From Amborella trichopoda (taxonomy: Eukaryota > Streptophyta > Magnoliopsida > Amborellales > Amborellaceae), in assembly GCF_000471905.2 (NCBI RefSeq), contig NW_006498435.1, forward strand, positions 3,311,653 through 3,375,652: a DNA stretch of 64,000 nt, written 5' to 3'. This document shows, piece after piece, positions 33,243-44,566 of this stretch. Each line of letters opens with the position of its first letter. The stretch's first letter is position 1. The translations under genes were made by a program, and so were the position numbers. The notes beneath the pieces were generated by a model. The model was not told the DNA's origin and did not search any database. It saw nothing but the letters and a program-made list of their open reading frames with translations.

Positions 33243-34557
33243 TGAACACATTTTTTAGCACCTTGGTCCCTGATGCGGAATAAAAAGAGGAAGCTGATCA
33301 ATAAAGCCTCAATTGTAGCGAAATTTTCAACAGTCTCAAAATTGCCCCAAAACAGGTAGAAATCTTCCTAAGCACCTCAAAAGGTCACCTACTAAGTTTC
33401 GTCACAATTTGACATGTCTAAGGCAATGAAGACAAAGAGACAATTTTGAAAAAATCAACCTTTAGCATCGTGAAACGGACCTCCGTAACTAGAACTATAT
33501 TTTTGGTGCATCAAATAGTTGTGGGACTAGCGCCATTAGATCCGGCACAGTCGAAAACAATCAGGGGTAAAGTTTCGACTTAATTGGGCACTTCAAGAGA
33601 AAGTTATGGGTAAAATACAGAAAAGGGTTAAGCCACACACTATTCCCGTGTGCGCTTCCTGCACCAAAATACTATTAAAGGTAACTATTTTTACAGTCTC
33701 GAGCAGTGACTTTCGAGAGTCATATCTCACTCTTCCCGAGTCGGATCACGCTCAAATTTTTTGAGCGTGTTCATCTTATCAAGAGGAGCGTTTTGATATG
33801 TGGTACGCCATGTAATGACACCTGAGAAAGAAGAAAACCTAGAGAGAAGTTGCTGATTCATGAAGAAAGGTGTAGGAAAATCAGCAGCAACATGCCTCGC
33901 TCGAGCAGCCAAATCATGACTCGTGCACATCAGATCGACGCAAGACTAATTCCATCATGTGCACAAAGTCCAGGGCCACGATTAGTCTAAACCCTGTACA
34001 GGATGAACGGTCGAATTCCACACACGAACGCATCGAAGTGATTATAAATTTTGGTCGTCGAAATTCAAATTCCGACAAAACACCCAAGACTGCAAAATCT
34101 TCATCCGGGCATGAAATCGAGCTGCGTTTGTTGCCACGTGATCGTGACGGGATGCTTAGTGTGATCCAATGAAGAAATCACGAAAAAAAAATTAAAAAAC
34201 GAGTGCCCTATTGATCATAAGTTTTCAATATTCGCACAAATTTCAAGCCGCATGATCGTGGCTTAAAAACAAGATCCGTGACTCGAAGTTGCTATCAAAT
34301 CGATCTCCATGTCAAGCCTTATAAGAAAACATTCATCTTTTTGACAAACAGGCACCAGAGCAACCTTGGATCATCCATGGAAGATCACACACGTTCTATA
34401 GCAACAGCAAGTACTGTTTTGAAATTCCATGACTTGTTAGGCAGGGTTAAAAGAATCATTTACTACCAATTTTTAGGCTTTCTTTAATTCAAAAAAATGG
34501 TAATTATCATCAATTGGCATAGTTTTTTAGCATCCACCCATGTTTTGGGCCCAATTC

Positions 34558-34565
34558 TATAAATA
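34558..34565 (+). promoter_or_regulatory. TATA box of element B 5' LTR
   Basis: TATAAATA follows CATCCACCCATGTTTTGGGC. The same context with TATATATA is present in the 3' LTR at 48157-48164, exactly where A3 inserted, and with TATATAAG in C1. Confidence 0.6.
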
Positions 34566-34699
34566 CATACTAAACCTAACTGTAGAAGGACCCCGTCATA
34601 ATTTCAATTGATGAATAAAGTTTGAGTTTTTCCATTGAGTTTGGGAGGCACGTCTTGGAGAGAGAGAGAGGAGAGAGAAGAAAAAGCCTAGTACTCCTC

Positions 34700-36060
34700 A
34701 ATGAAGGTAACTTTTTCTCTCCTCTTCTTTTCTCTCTCCTCATCTCTATCTTTCTCTCTCCTCATCTCTATCTTTCTCTCTCCTCCTCTTTTCTCTCTCC
34801 TCATCTATATCTTTTTCTCTCCTTTTTTCTCTCTCCTCATCTATATCTTTCTCTCTCCTTCTCTTCTCTCATCTATCTCTTTCTCTCTTTTTCTTTCAAC
34901 TCTATCTTTCTCTCTCCTCTTCCTTTCTCTCTCATCTATCTCTTTCTCTTTCTTCCACATCTCTTCTCTCTATCTGTCTCATCTCTATCTTTCTATCTCC
35001 TCTTGTCTATCTCTCTCATCTCTATCTCAAGCATGTACGGCAATGACCATCGTCGTGCATGTCTTTCTCTCTCTGTTCTTCTTCCTTTCCCTTTTCTCTC
35101 TGCTTTCTTTCTTTTTCTTGTTCTTTCTTTCTTTTTCTTCTCCTTTTCTCTTTCTTCTTTCCCTGCTCTATCTTTCTCTCTGTCTCTCTTTGTTTGAATA
35201 TGCATGGTGATGGAAACGTCGTGCACAAATCTTTCTCCTTATTTTCTTTTCTCTTTAGCACACACAGTAGTGCAATGTCGTGCGTGTTTCTTTCTCTTCT
35301 CTTTCCTTATTCTTCTTCTCTATTTTTGAATATATTTTTCTCTCTTTCCTTCTTTCTCCTCTAATTTTCTCCCAATATCTCTCCTCACTTTTCTTTCTTT
35401 TTTTTCTTTCATAAATCCTCTTTCTTCCTCCTTGTCTTTCTTGCTCTCACTCTGTTATTGCCTTTGTCTCTACTCTTCGATCACGCACGGTGATGCTCAT
35501 CGCTGAACATGACATTCTCATGCTTCATACACAGTGAGCTGGGCCTTAACCCGAGTGACAGGCCGGGCCTCCGTCCAAGTTTCCCCTTTTTTATGTTGTG
35601 CACGACGATGCTCATCGCCGCGTATGACACTCGTTTCTCATTCCTATCTCTCTCTGTCATGGATGGCGAAAGGCTATCGCCGTTCATGTTATTTCTCTCT
35701 CCTCTTTCCTTTTTCATAGATAATGGAAGTCCATTGCCATCCATATTCTTTCTCTCCCCACTTTCCTCTATCATGGACAATGGAAATCCATCATCGTCGG
35801 TGTTTTTTCTCTCTCCTCTTTCCTCTGTCATGAACTGTAAAAGTCCATCACCATCCAAGCTTCCTTTTTTTTCTCCTCTTTCTCTCTCTTCTTTTCCGTT
35901 TGTTCTTTCTCTCTCTTCTCTTCTCTCTTCTTTCTTTCTCTTCTCTCTCCTTTCTCTCTCTTCATTCTCTCTCTTCTCTTCTCTTTTCTTTTTTTCTCGT
36001 CTCTTCTTCTATCTCTTTTCTTGTCTCTCTTCTTTCTCTTTCTTCTTCTTCTTCCTCTCT
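34700..36060 (+). repeat. polypyrimidine block with embedded hairpin modules
   Basis: CTCTC/TTTCT-rich sequence is interrupted by about nine modules resembling those in B1, near 35030, 35200, 35262, 35480, 35598, 35657, 35714, 35771 and 35829. An example is GGATGGCGA-AAGGC-TATCGCCGTTC. Long serine/phenylalanine-rich frames here are artefacts of composition. Confidence 0.75.
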
Positions 36061-36754
36061 CATTTGACCAAGGGACAAGTTTAGCATTGTCACGGTAGTC
36101 TTGTAGTCGAGCAGTACTGCCGCTGTGCTGATTTAAGTTACCGTGCCCATCTTGCTGCCATGTCGAACTCGCCATTGTGTTAGGCTGACTGGTGTTGGTG
36201 TTCTGTCATTGAGTAGTATTGTCGTTGTGTCAGTCTGCATTATCGTACCCATCTTGCTACCACATCAGGTCAATCATCACGCCAATCTAGCCGTTGTGTT
36301 AGGCTAGCCACCTGGTTAAACGTCTCTTTCTTTTCCTTTCTTCTCTCTTCTTTCTTCTCCCAACCCTCATCTCATCATCTCTTCTCTTTCTCCTTTGAAT
36401 GTGCACACCTGTGTACATTCGTCCAAAGACAAGGTGGGGTCCATTGCCCCACTTGTCTTGTAAAATTAACCATGTGTGTGTGATTGGGGGATTCTAAAGA
36501 CAAGGTAGGCGATTTCAAACCAGTTGTAGGACTGGGGGAATTTCTTAGTGATCTAAGAGGGTTCCCATACGAGCCAGCCCGAGTAAGCTTCGAACCCACC
36601 TTAAATTCCTCTCTCATCGGTTGGTATACCTACCCTTGTTCTTGAACAAGGACCTCGAGAGAGCGATCTCAAGTCCTGGGTTCTCCTGAAACCCGAGACA
36701 TGTGCTACCAGGTCAACCAGACTCAGAGGGTGAGATCGAAGCACCTAACCAGCT

Positions 36755-36773
36755 TGACGACTCCATTGGGGAC
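36755..36773 (+). other. primer-binding site of element B
   Basis: TGACGACTCCATTGGGGAC starts 3 nt after the LTR end. It resembles the tRNA-Arg-type site described for Ogre elements, with one or two changed bases. Confidence 0.7.
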
Positions 36774-36843
36774 TTACTACCCCTTGATTGGGTCGTACTT
36801 GTTTAGTTAGTTTCTCCTTTGTTTTTATGTTTTCACACACTAC

Positions 36844-37545
36844 ATGGCTTCCGGGTTTTTGAACCCATTTATCTGGATCGGGGATTTTCTCACTCTTGCA
36901 TTCATGAGCGTCCCCTGGGAACAAGTTCCTCGAACTTTGTTCCCAAGTTTCATTCTAGGCATAGGCCCAGTGTCTAGCTCTCAGGTTTTAACCTGGATAG
37001 GCGCGAGGAGGGATTTAAAAGTCCGTAACTCCCCATCTCCTAGCCCTGGTGGAACTTCCACCAAGGCACCCAGCATCGGTAGCACATCTGCTACCACTCA
37101 CAGCATGCACCCTGTTATCGGCAAGTCACTTGCTGATTATATTGTCGAGGTATGCCAAAAGGCTGCCTAGTCCCTTGCTGCAAAAGGCAAAGAAGTTGCC
37201 CTTGTTTTTGTGGCTTGCCGCAAGGCTACCGCCCACATTCCTACACCACCTTGGGTCTCTATGATTAGATACTCAACACATCGAGGAGGATACCCTGGGG
37301 TCTCTACCTCGAGTAAGCATTCAAGATCAGGCCTCCTTGGGCCGAAACCTATACACGCTATGCATGTGCATTTCACTGTTCGGGGCATCACCGTTGCTGT
37401 GCCAACCCAAGCACATGGGAGACGACACCTTCGTCCTCTCACTCAACACACACTTGCACACCAGGCAAGAGGCAGGCATCCAGCTGTTCCCTTACAAACA
37501 CCTGCTCGTAGTTCTTGGCCTCTTAAGGCCAGACCACCTGTTTGA
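36844..37545 (+). pseudogene. ORF1-like frame upstream of gag (element B)
   Basis: An ATG 70 nt after the PBS opens 108 codons (MASGFLNPFIWIGDFL.. to ..VEVCQKAA), then one TAG (37168-37170), then 125 further sense codons in the same frame to 37545. A partly homologous copy lies inside the 3' LTR (63415-63670); there the codon at the TAG position is CTG and the frame stays open through KVCQKAALSTLVKAKQVAV, so the segment was probably once coding. No domain is recognisable. Ogre elements are known to carry an ORF1 of unknown function between the 5' LTR and gag; assigning this frame to it is inference from position. It might instead be a Gag N-terminal extension. Confidence 0.5.
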
Positions 37546-38358
37546 GGCCGGGCTGACCCTCAAGTCACCCGGAATGCTACTTCAAGGGGCGTACACGAGC
37601 CGCCTTCATAGGCAACTACTTGCTCCCAACCCAGACATTGTTAGGAGCGGATCCCTTCTTCTTCCGTCATTCCTCCTCCTGATGGATATATCAAGACCTG
37701 GTACTCGAAGGTCTTCCCTAAGACTACCATCCTCAGTCAGCCTTATCAGGTCGGCTATGCCTCTGGAGCCTACAAAGGAGTTCGGGGCAAAGGCCTGATG
37801 ATTGATGAAGTTCTTCAACTTTCAAGGCAACCGCCCAAGCTGGCCCCTATACATGGTCCACATTCGCTGCCCCATCTTATGGACATAGCCCTCTCATGCT
37901 CTAAGAAGGTCAACTTCGACCCTAGTCTCAGTTCTGGAGAGATGTCTATCACAGTCTCAAGCTCAAGCAAGACAAAGGACTACAGATTTTGATTAAGGTG
38001 CCGGCCAAAGCGTCAAGGTATCCAGCTCCAAGGTTCTCCTTCCTCAAAATCCCTTCTACCCTCTTTGAATCATAGAGACTGAAGAAGACGTACAAGAATC
38101 CTGCACTATGGTCAGTGTCATAGAAGATGACCTGACCAACCAGCAGCCACAGTCCCAAGACCGTCGAGAACCAGTCCTCACACGGTCGGCATACAAGAGT
38201 CAAGTTTAGTCGGGGCATACTGACCCATTACTGACCGATCTGCCACATACGACCCATCAAGCTCGAAAGCCCTCAGCCACATCTAAAGCTGACCTCCTTG
38301 AAGAAACGGTCAGCATAATGGTCGTAAATGAACCTAGCGACTCTCAAGAAGCACGCAA
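37546..38358 (+). other. eroded coding or leader sequence between ORF1-like frame and gag
   Basis: Overlapping short frames (for example 37798-37992) have unremarkable composition and no family motif. It is probably decayed Gag N-terminus or linker. Confidence 0.35.
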
Positions 38359-39690
38359 GAAAGGTTCGAACAGATGGTGCATGGAATGATGGAGAAGATT
38401 GATCGCATGGAAGCCTCACTACACTCGGCTAACCATGAGGTCAATTCCCATCATTCAGATGATACAGCCCTAAGGCCGCCTCATCCTTATGCCTCACAGG
38501 ACAATTCTATCCCTCATCCCCTCTCAAAGGCAGACATCATTGCTATGGTGACTCATAGTCTCATGAGCAGACAAATCCCAGGAATACAGGGTGCAACGCT
38601 TTACCAAAAGTTGTACCCCTCATACATTGATCAGATTCCATTTTCCTTGGATTATAAGAAAGGGAAGTTTCCCCTGTTCAATGGTACCACATCCCCGCAC
38701 CAGCATATCGCCCACTTTCAAGCAGCATGTCGAGAGACGACGACTGATGGGAGGCTCCTCCTCCGTCAGTTTGTTGAAACTCTGGACGACCCGGCCTTTT
38801 ATTAGTATGCTCAGCTTCCCCCAAATTCAGTACATACTTGGGAGGAATGGAGAAACTGTTCCATCAATGCTTCTATGAGGTTAAGAGAGAGGTTCAACCC
38901 ATCGAGCTTCTCACCTTGACCCAGGAACCAGATTAACCTGTGGATCAATTCAGAGTAAGGTGGAGAGATTTAGCTACTCGTCACCCTAATCCTATGCTTG
39001 AGAAAGGAGCAATTCAGACTTGTGTGTGAAACATGCGTTCTGAGATTGCTCTACATGTTGAGGCCTCCAATCCGACCTTCATGTCAAAGTTGATCGCTAG
39101 GTCGGTTCGCATAGAGAGCTTGTCACACCACCATGGCGAGTCACGACAACAGTCTTCAAGCTTGGGAAACAACAGGGGCAATGGTAATTCTTGGACCAAT
39201 GCCTGGGGCAACCAACATAAAGGGGTGATCATTGCAGTTGTTACCATCAATGATCCAAAGAAGGTTGTCGCTCAGACTCTGTATCTGTCCAAGGGGTAGG
39301 CATAGCAAAGACAACATCTCAGCCAGGCAAGCAGCCGTCATACAACCGGGTAACCCCACCTGTGAACCTCAATCGAGATGTCTATTGAACCGGACATCAG
39401 AATAATGTATATCCTTTTGAAAAGGAATGGGTTCCTACACTGCACTGACTATTACTAGAACAGAACATGACTGAGCTGCCCGAGATCAAGTTCCTCGATC
39501 AAGCTGGTCTCAATATGCATGCAAGATACTGTGCTTATGATCGAAGGGTAAACCACTCCACAGAGATTGCTGTATACTTAAAGACCTCATTGAGGCTCCG
39601 ATCCAGAAAGGTCAAATCAACTCAAAGAGCAAAAGAAAGCATTCGAGACATCAAAACCTTCCCACATAGTGACAGTCTCAGAGGAAGATG
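38359..39690 (+). pseudogene. Tat-type Gag remnant (element B)
   Basis: Capsid-like Gag of the Tat lineage. The frame around 38374 runs FEQMVHGMMEKIDRM.., then IPFSLDYKKGKFPLFNG, SPHQHIAHFQAAC and LLRQFVETLDDPAFY, then a TAG at 38803 where relatives have Trp, and YAQLPPNSVHTWEEW after it. A frameshift follows, with the distal Gag part in another frame (PVDQFRVRWRDLATRHPNPM, then SEIALHVEASNPTFMSKLI). Around 39530 ARYCAYDRRVNHSTEIAVYL is a degenerate version of the CxxHxxxGHxTxxC motif near the Gag C-terminus: the His, Gly and last Cys are replaced. At least two stops and two frameshifts make it non-functional. Confidence 0.8.
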
Positions 39691-40967
39691 AAGCACCTGA
39701 TCTCCTTCGCGCCTTGTTTTTCATGATGCTTCAAGAAGGCCTCATCACACTCAAGCCTGTAAGGCACCCTCGATGCCTTGCTCAGGGAACTGACAACATG
39801 ACCATACCATCAGATATGGGGCCATGACCTGAGCTAGTGTTTTGATTTCCAGAACATAATTGCAAAGAAAATATAGGGAGGCCAACAGGCTTGTAACGTT
39901 TCAGAAAGAGATCCCCAAGTCACTGCCCCACTGGTGCGAAAGGGTCTCCCGACATAAGACCCAGGTAATGATGATTTAGATCTCACTAAATCCTTGACAT
40001 CCAAGCCATTAAAAGTCCATCATGGCCAGAGCAGGCTCAAGTCTTTAAAGCGAGAAGCGATTCGTCAAGCTAGGGCTGTTCACAAACCTAGCAAGACGGA
40101 CCAAACACCTCCAAAGGTACCCAAAAGGAGACAGGCACCAAGGGATGCTCACTGGAAGAATAAGGTTCTGCAGCAACAGGTCAAGCCATAATTTCTCAGA
40201 CCTCCTCCTTTGTCAACTTTAAAAGACTTCATACTGGTTGTCAGTGACCTTATTCCTTCGTCTCAGCAAGAGGACATCCCTGAGCCATCTCTTACTCGGG
40301 GCACGTCCAATGAGGGTGATGACATTAAAAGCACCCCCTAATAATCTAAGTAGGAGAAAGACCTAAAAGACTCCCTGCACAAGTCCAACCCTGGTGATGA
40401 TGTAAAACACTGCCCAGATTGGTCTGATGAGAGGAACAACCTTAAAAGTCCCTCACTTATTAACCACTCTTCTTCTTCTTCTTCTTCTTCTTCTTCTTCT
40501 TCTTCCCCCTCCTCGTCTTCCATGTCTCTTGCAGGTACAGCTTTAAAATTTCCAGACTTCGAGGCTCTTGACAGAGAGCTCGAAGGAACCAATATAAGCA
40601 GGATGCACCGAAGACGGTTAAGGAAGACGTTAGCCCAAGCGATTGGATTTCTGACAGTCGCTGAGGCTCTGGCAGCTCGAGTTTAGTCAGAGCCATCTTC
40701 TTCTGGAAAGCGCAAGAAGTCAAAGCCAAAGAAACCCCACTGACCCCCTGAGCTTGACTTTATGCAGAGGCTGAGAGAATCAAGAGGGCAAAGCTTCTAC
40801 TCTTATGAAGTCTGTCACATGGTGCAAATCTCTGATGCATCACACAGCATGGGGCAAACAATGTAGATATCCGTGCAAGGACCAAGTGATTCTTGTGAAG
40901 TCGCCTCTAGCCCCACAATTACTGAATCTCAACCTCCCTATAACTTTTAAATCAAACTCCTACAGCC
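39691..40967 (+). other. protease/linker region, not recognisable
   Basis: A retropepsin would be expected here, but I find no DSG/DTG/DNG context. Frames are short and stop-ridden. A (TTC)n serine-coding microsatellite (about 40471-40506) lies within a frame that reads on as SLAGTALKFPDFEALDREL. Confidence 0.4.
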
Positions 40968-42010
40968 TGATATGTTGTCTATGTTTGAGTTCGACCCTTT
41001 TGTTCCACAGTTCAAGAAAGGTGTAGAAATCAGCTCCTACGCTGGAACTCTATTAGAAGCGAAAATGTTAGGATCATGCATCTCTGCATTTGAGGTCGAT
41101 GAGAAGACTTTCGAAGACAATGATGAGGAGTTGCAGGAGGCCCCAGAGGAATGGGAAGAAGGCGGTCAAGCCACAACCGATGAAGTCGAAGAGATAAATC
41201 TAGGGGATGAGGCCGATCCCAGACTTACTTTCATCTCCTCAAATATGTCTCAAGAAGAGAAAGAGAATTTTACTGCCTTTTTACGCACATATCGGGATAT
41301 CTTTGCCTGGCATTACCATGAGATGTCTGGTTTAGATCCTCATGTCGCAATCCACCGTCTTGGTATGTCAAGCCGATCAAGCAGAAATCACGGAGGTTCA
41401 GGCCCGATCTCAAAATGCAGATAGATGCTGAGGTGACCAAACTCAGGCAGGAAGGCTTCATTCGTGAGGTCAAATACTCAAAGTGGCTAGCAAATGTGGT
41501 ACTGGTCAAGAAGAAAAATGACCAAATTTGGGTTTGCATTGACTTCCTCGACCTGAATGCCGCTTGCCCAAAGGATGACTTCCCGCTGCCATTTGTGGAA
41601 ACGCTCATTGACTCTACAGCTCACTGTCATATCTTCTCCTTCATGGATGGATACTCTGAGGACAATCAGATACGGATGGCTTCAGAAGATGAGGAGGCCA
41701 TTATATTCTTAACTCCAAAAGGTGTCCTTTGTTATACCATGATGCCCTTTGCATTAAAGAATGCAGGTGGCACGTATCAGAGAGCAATGACCACCATCTT
41801 TCAGGACATGATGCACAAGGAGGTCGGATGTTATGTGGATGACTTGGTGGTGAAATCCAAGAAGAAATAAGCTCATATGCGAGATCTGGAAAAGGTTTTC
41901 GAAAGATTATCGCTTCATCAACTCAAGATGAATCCGCTGAAATGTGCTTTTAGTGTGCGTTCAGGAAAATTCTTGGGGTTCATTGTTAGAACCGAGGCCT
42001 CGAGTTGAGC
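40968..42010 (+). pseudogene. reverse transcriptase remnant (element B)
   Basis: RNA-directed DNA polymerase. The N-terminal part (40972-41424) contains ISSNMSQEEKENFTAFLRTY, DIFAWHYHEMSGLDPHVAIH. A frameshift near 41360 moves the reading into the 41415-41870 frame: EGFIREVKYSKWLANVVLV, VCIDFLDLNAACPKDDFPLP, FMDGYSEDNQI, VLCYTMMPFALKNAGGTYQR and the catalytic CYVDDLVV. The YVDD box is intact, but FMDGYSEDNQI differs from the usual GYN after the DGxSG turn. A TAA at 41868-41870 interrupts just after the box; the frame then continues LEKVFERLSLHQLKMNPLKC to about 42000, where it shifts again. Motif wording places it in the Tat lineage. Confidence 0.9.
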
Positions 42011-42705
42011 CGGTCGAGATCAAGGCTATTCAAGAAATGCCACCGCCAGCTACATTGTGAGAGCTGTGATCTGTGCAAGGGCAGCAGCTGGCTTATATCT
42101 GCAAGTTCAACTCGAACCTCTCAAGACGTTGTAAACCATTTACGCACCTGTAAAAGTAGGATACTCCATTCGTGTGGGATGAAGCATGACAGCCAGCACT
42201 TGATGACGTCAAGAAGTATTTACTCAATCCTCTGGTGCTTTTTACACCCGTGTTGGGAAGACCTCTCATCCTGTATGTGATCACTCTCGACAAGTCACGT
42301 GGGGCACTATTGCCACAAAACAACGAAGAGGGGAAAGAAACCGTACTATATTATCTCAGCCGCAGGATGCAAGGGGCCAAGAGGAACTATCCTCCTATAG
42401 AGAAGATGTGTTTCGTCCTAATCTTCGCGGTACAAAAGCTCTGTCACTATTTACTCGATCATGAAGTGAAACTCATAGCAAAAGCTGACCTTATAAAGTT
42501 TCTCATGGCACGCCCATGTTTGTTGGGACGCCTTGCTAAGTGGGCATTATTGCTGATGGAATTCAACATCACATATGTACCACAAAAGGCCATCAAGCGT
42601 CAAGCCCTCGCTGATTTTCTTGCAGTACATCCTGTACTGGCAGAATGTCCTTTATCTAGTGACTTCCTTGATGAAGAAGTATTATGTACAGAACTTGCTT
42701 ACGCG
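42011..42705 (+). pseudogene. gypsy-type RNase H remnant (element B)
   Basis: RNase H removes template RNA during reverse transcription. The 42235-42843 frame contains LILYVITLDKSRGALLPQNN, VLYYLSRRMQGAKRNYPPIE, LDHEVKLIAKADLIKFLM and GRLAKWALLLMEFNITYVP, the connection/RNase H sequence of plant Ty3/gypsy Pol. The segment before 42235, where the tether should be, is out of frame. The domain is followed directly by the second RNase H. Confidence 0.8.
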
Positions 42706-42990
42706 TGGGAGATGTCCTTCGACAGTGCTTTCCAATCTGATCGCGGAGACACTAGAGTGGTATTCATGACTTCAAAAGGAGGGATACTTCCTCTATCCTT
42801 CTCTCTCTCCAAAGCTGGTTCCCATAATGAGGCGGAATATTAGGCCCTCATAATTGGGTTAGAGATTGCTTTTGATCGAGATTTGGAGCAGCTTAAATCT
42901 ATGGCGACTCTGAGGTGGCCATTCGAGAGCTTAAGGGGATCTATGATGTGAGAAAGGACACTCTCAAGCCTTACCACGATTCTGCAAAAT
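42706..42990 (+). pseudogene. second (archaeal-type) RNase H domain, element B
   Basis: WEMSFDSAFQSDRGDTRVVF is followed by SKAGSHNEAEY and, after a stop at 42841, ALIIGLEIAFD, then after a frameshift YGDSEVAIRELKG. The D...E...D spacing and NEAEY-ALI and YGDS phrases are those of the additional RNase H that marks the Tat lineage, placed between the gypsy RNase H and integrase. The first Asp, the Glu and the YGDS Asp are present, but one stop (42841-42843) and one frameshift near 42895 break it. Confidence 0.8.
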
Positions 42991-43269
42991 CATAAATGGC
43001 TCAATTTGATGATGTATCCTTGACTCACATCCCCAGGAGATTGAACTTGCAGGACGAGGCACTCGCAAAGCTTGGAGCTACAATTCAATTGTCCTCCCCA
43101 AGGCCTACACCTGTCTGGGTGGCAGAGTGGAGACACATTGAAATGAGAACCGAGGCAGATGTAGAAGATGAAAGAGTCCTCTTTCCTGAGTGCCCGCCTT
43201 ACCCATTTGGGGCACTCTTATCAAGTAAAGAGGCTATTAAAGCTGAACAAGAATTGGCACAATGTCAAG

Positions 43270-44566
43270 GAACAAAAGTTAAAAAATAGGAGCCAGAGTT
43301 CTTTGACCCAATCTGTGCAGAAATTGAGCAGGCAGAAGATTGGAGAGAGCTCATCGTCAACTTCATAAAGCACGGTAGACTACCTGAAGATCGTGTTGAG
43401 TGCAATAGTGTGCGTTGAATGTCTACCAAGTACACTCTCCTTAAAGGAGATACTCTCTTCCGTAGATCTTTTGACGAAATTCTTCTTAGATGTGTAGATG
43501 CACAAGAGGAAAATAAGGTGTTAGAAGAAGTATACTCAGGCCTCTATGGATTGCATTAGTTTGACCCTAAGCTCTATGAAGGGATACGCAGATTAGGGTA
43601 CTATTGTCCTTCGATGACTGTCGACTCCTTAAACTATGCCAAGAGGTGCCAGGTGTGTCAAATGCCTTCGAGTTTCGTTCATCAACCCCCAGAACCCTTA
43701 CACCTTATAGTGGCATCATGGCCCTTCTGACAATGGGGTATGGACATTGTAGGACCTATGGATCCCCCTTCGACGATGGATTATTTTGCCAAGTGGGGTG
43801 AAATGGTCCCTCTCAAGCAAGTTCATGGAGTTGCGATCGCCAATTTCGTGCGACATCACATAATATATCAGTTTGGGGTGCCTGATCAGATTATATCTGA
43901 CAACGGACCTCAATTCAGAAGTCATCATATTGATCGCTTGGTTAACTAGTTCGGCTTCGAGTGGAAGTATTCAACTTTGTACCACCCTCTAGCGAAGGGC
44001 CTAGTTGTGGCTTTCAATAAGACTTTATGAAACGTATTAAGGAAATCAGTATCAAAGACAAAAAACAACTGGCATGAGAAGCTTCCTGGAGCGTTGTGGG
44101 CATATCGTACTACTACAGGAAACGCGACTGATTCCACTCCTTATTCCCTATTCTATGGGGGTGAAGAAGTATTGCCCCTTGAGATTCAGCTCCCCACACT
44201 GAGGGTCACTATACATAAGGGACTGACTGAAGATGAGAGAGTCAAGCTTCGCTATCAAGAATTGGATGCGCTCGATGAAAAGAGGCTAGAAGCCCAACAG
44301 AATCTTGAAGTCAATAGGGGAGAATGAAGAGAGCCTTTGACAAGTCAGTCAAGGTTTGCTCATTCGCTCGTGGGGATCTCGTTCTAGCTGTCAAAAGACC
44401 GATTGTTATGCATGGGCGGCGCAAAGGAAAGTTTGATCCTAAGTGGGAAGGCCCCTTTATATTCAAGAAAGTTTCACCAAATGATGCCTACTTATTGGCA
44501 CATCGTGATGGAGAGGAGGCGATGCCCCCTTTCAATGCGTGATAACTGAAAAAGTATTATCTCTAA
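43270..44566 (+). pseudogene. integrase remnant (element B)
   Basis: Integrase inserts the cDNA. Pieces in three frames: the zinc-binding end (EEVYSGLYGLH, then YYCPSMTVDSLNYAKRCQVCQ, near 43520-43665), the core (GMDIVGPMDPPSTMDYFAKW, near 43738; IISDNGPQFR, near 43890; YHPLAKGLVVAFNKTL, near 43980), and the C-terminal module (SFARGDLVLAVKRP.. KWEGPFIFKKV). Between VGPMDPPS and DYFAKW about a dozen residues usual in relatives are missing. At the third catalytic position, where relatives have Glu before AFNKTL, this copy has Val. Further stops occur near 43557, 43724, 43948 and 44027, and a frameshift near 44325. The frame ends LKKYYL at 44566. Confidence 0.85.

Larger units (their letters stand above)
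33243..36751 (+). repeat. element B 5' LTR
   Basis: It begins TGAACACATTTTTTAGCACC, matching TGAAGACATTTTTTAGCACC at 46876, and ends CACCTAACCA, matching the 3' LTR end at 63981. The first 1.3 kb aligns with 46876-48166 throughout. A TATA box, a polypyrimidine and hairpin block, and a conserved tail (GATTTCAAACCAG..GATCTAAGAGGG) follow. Confidence 0.85.

Noticed and set aside
34622..36084. Open frames of 191, 169 and 191 codons in the element B 5' LTR
   Set aside because: They fall in the LTR pyrimidine block and hairpin modules; periodic MDN-type repeats reflect the tandem modules.
39691..40967. Protease domain of element B
   Set aside because: Expected by position, but no active-site context could be found in any plus-strand frame.
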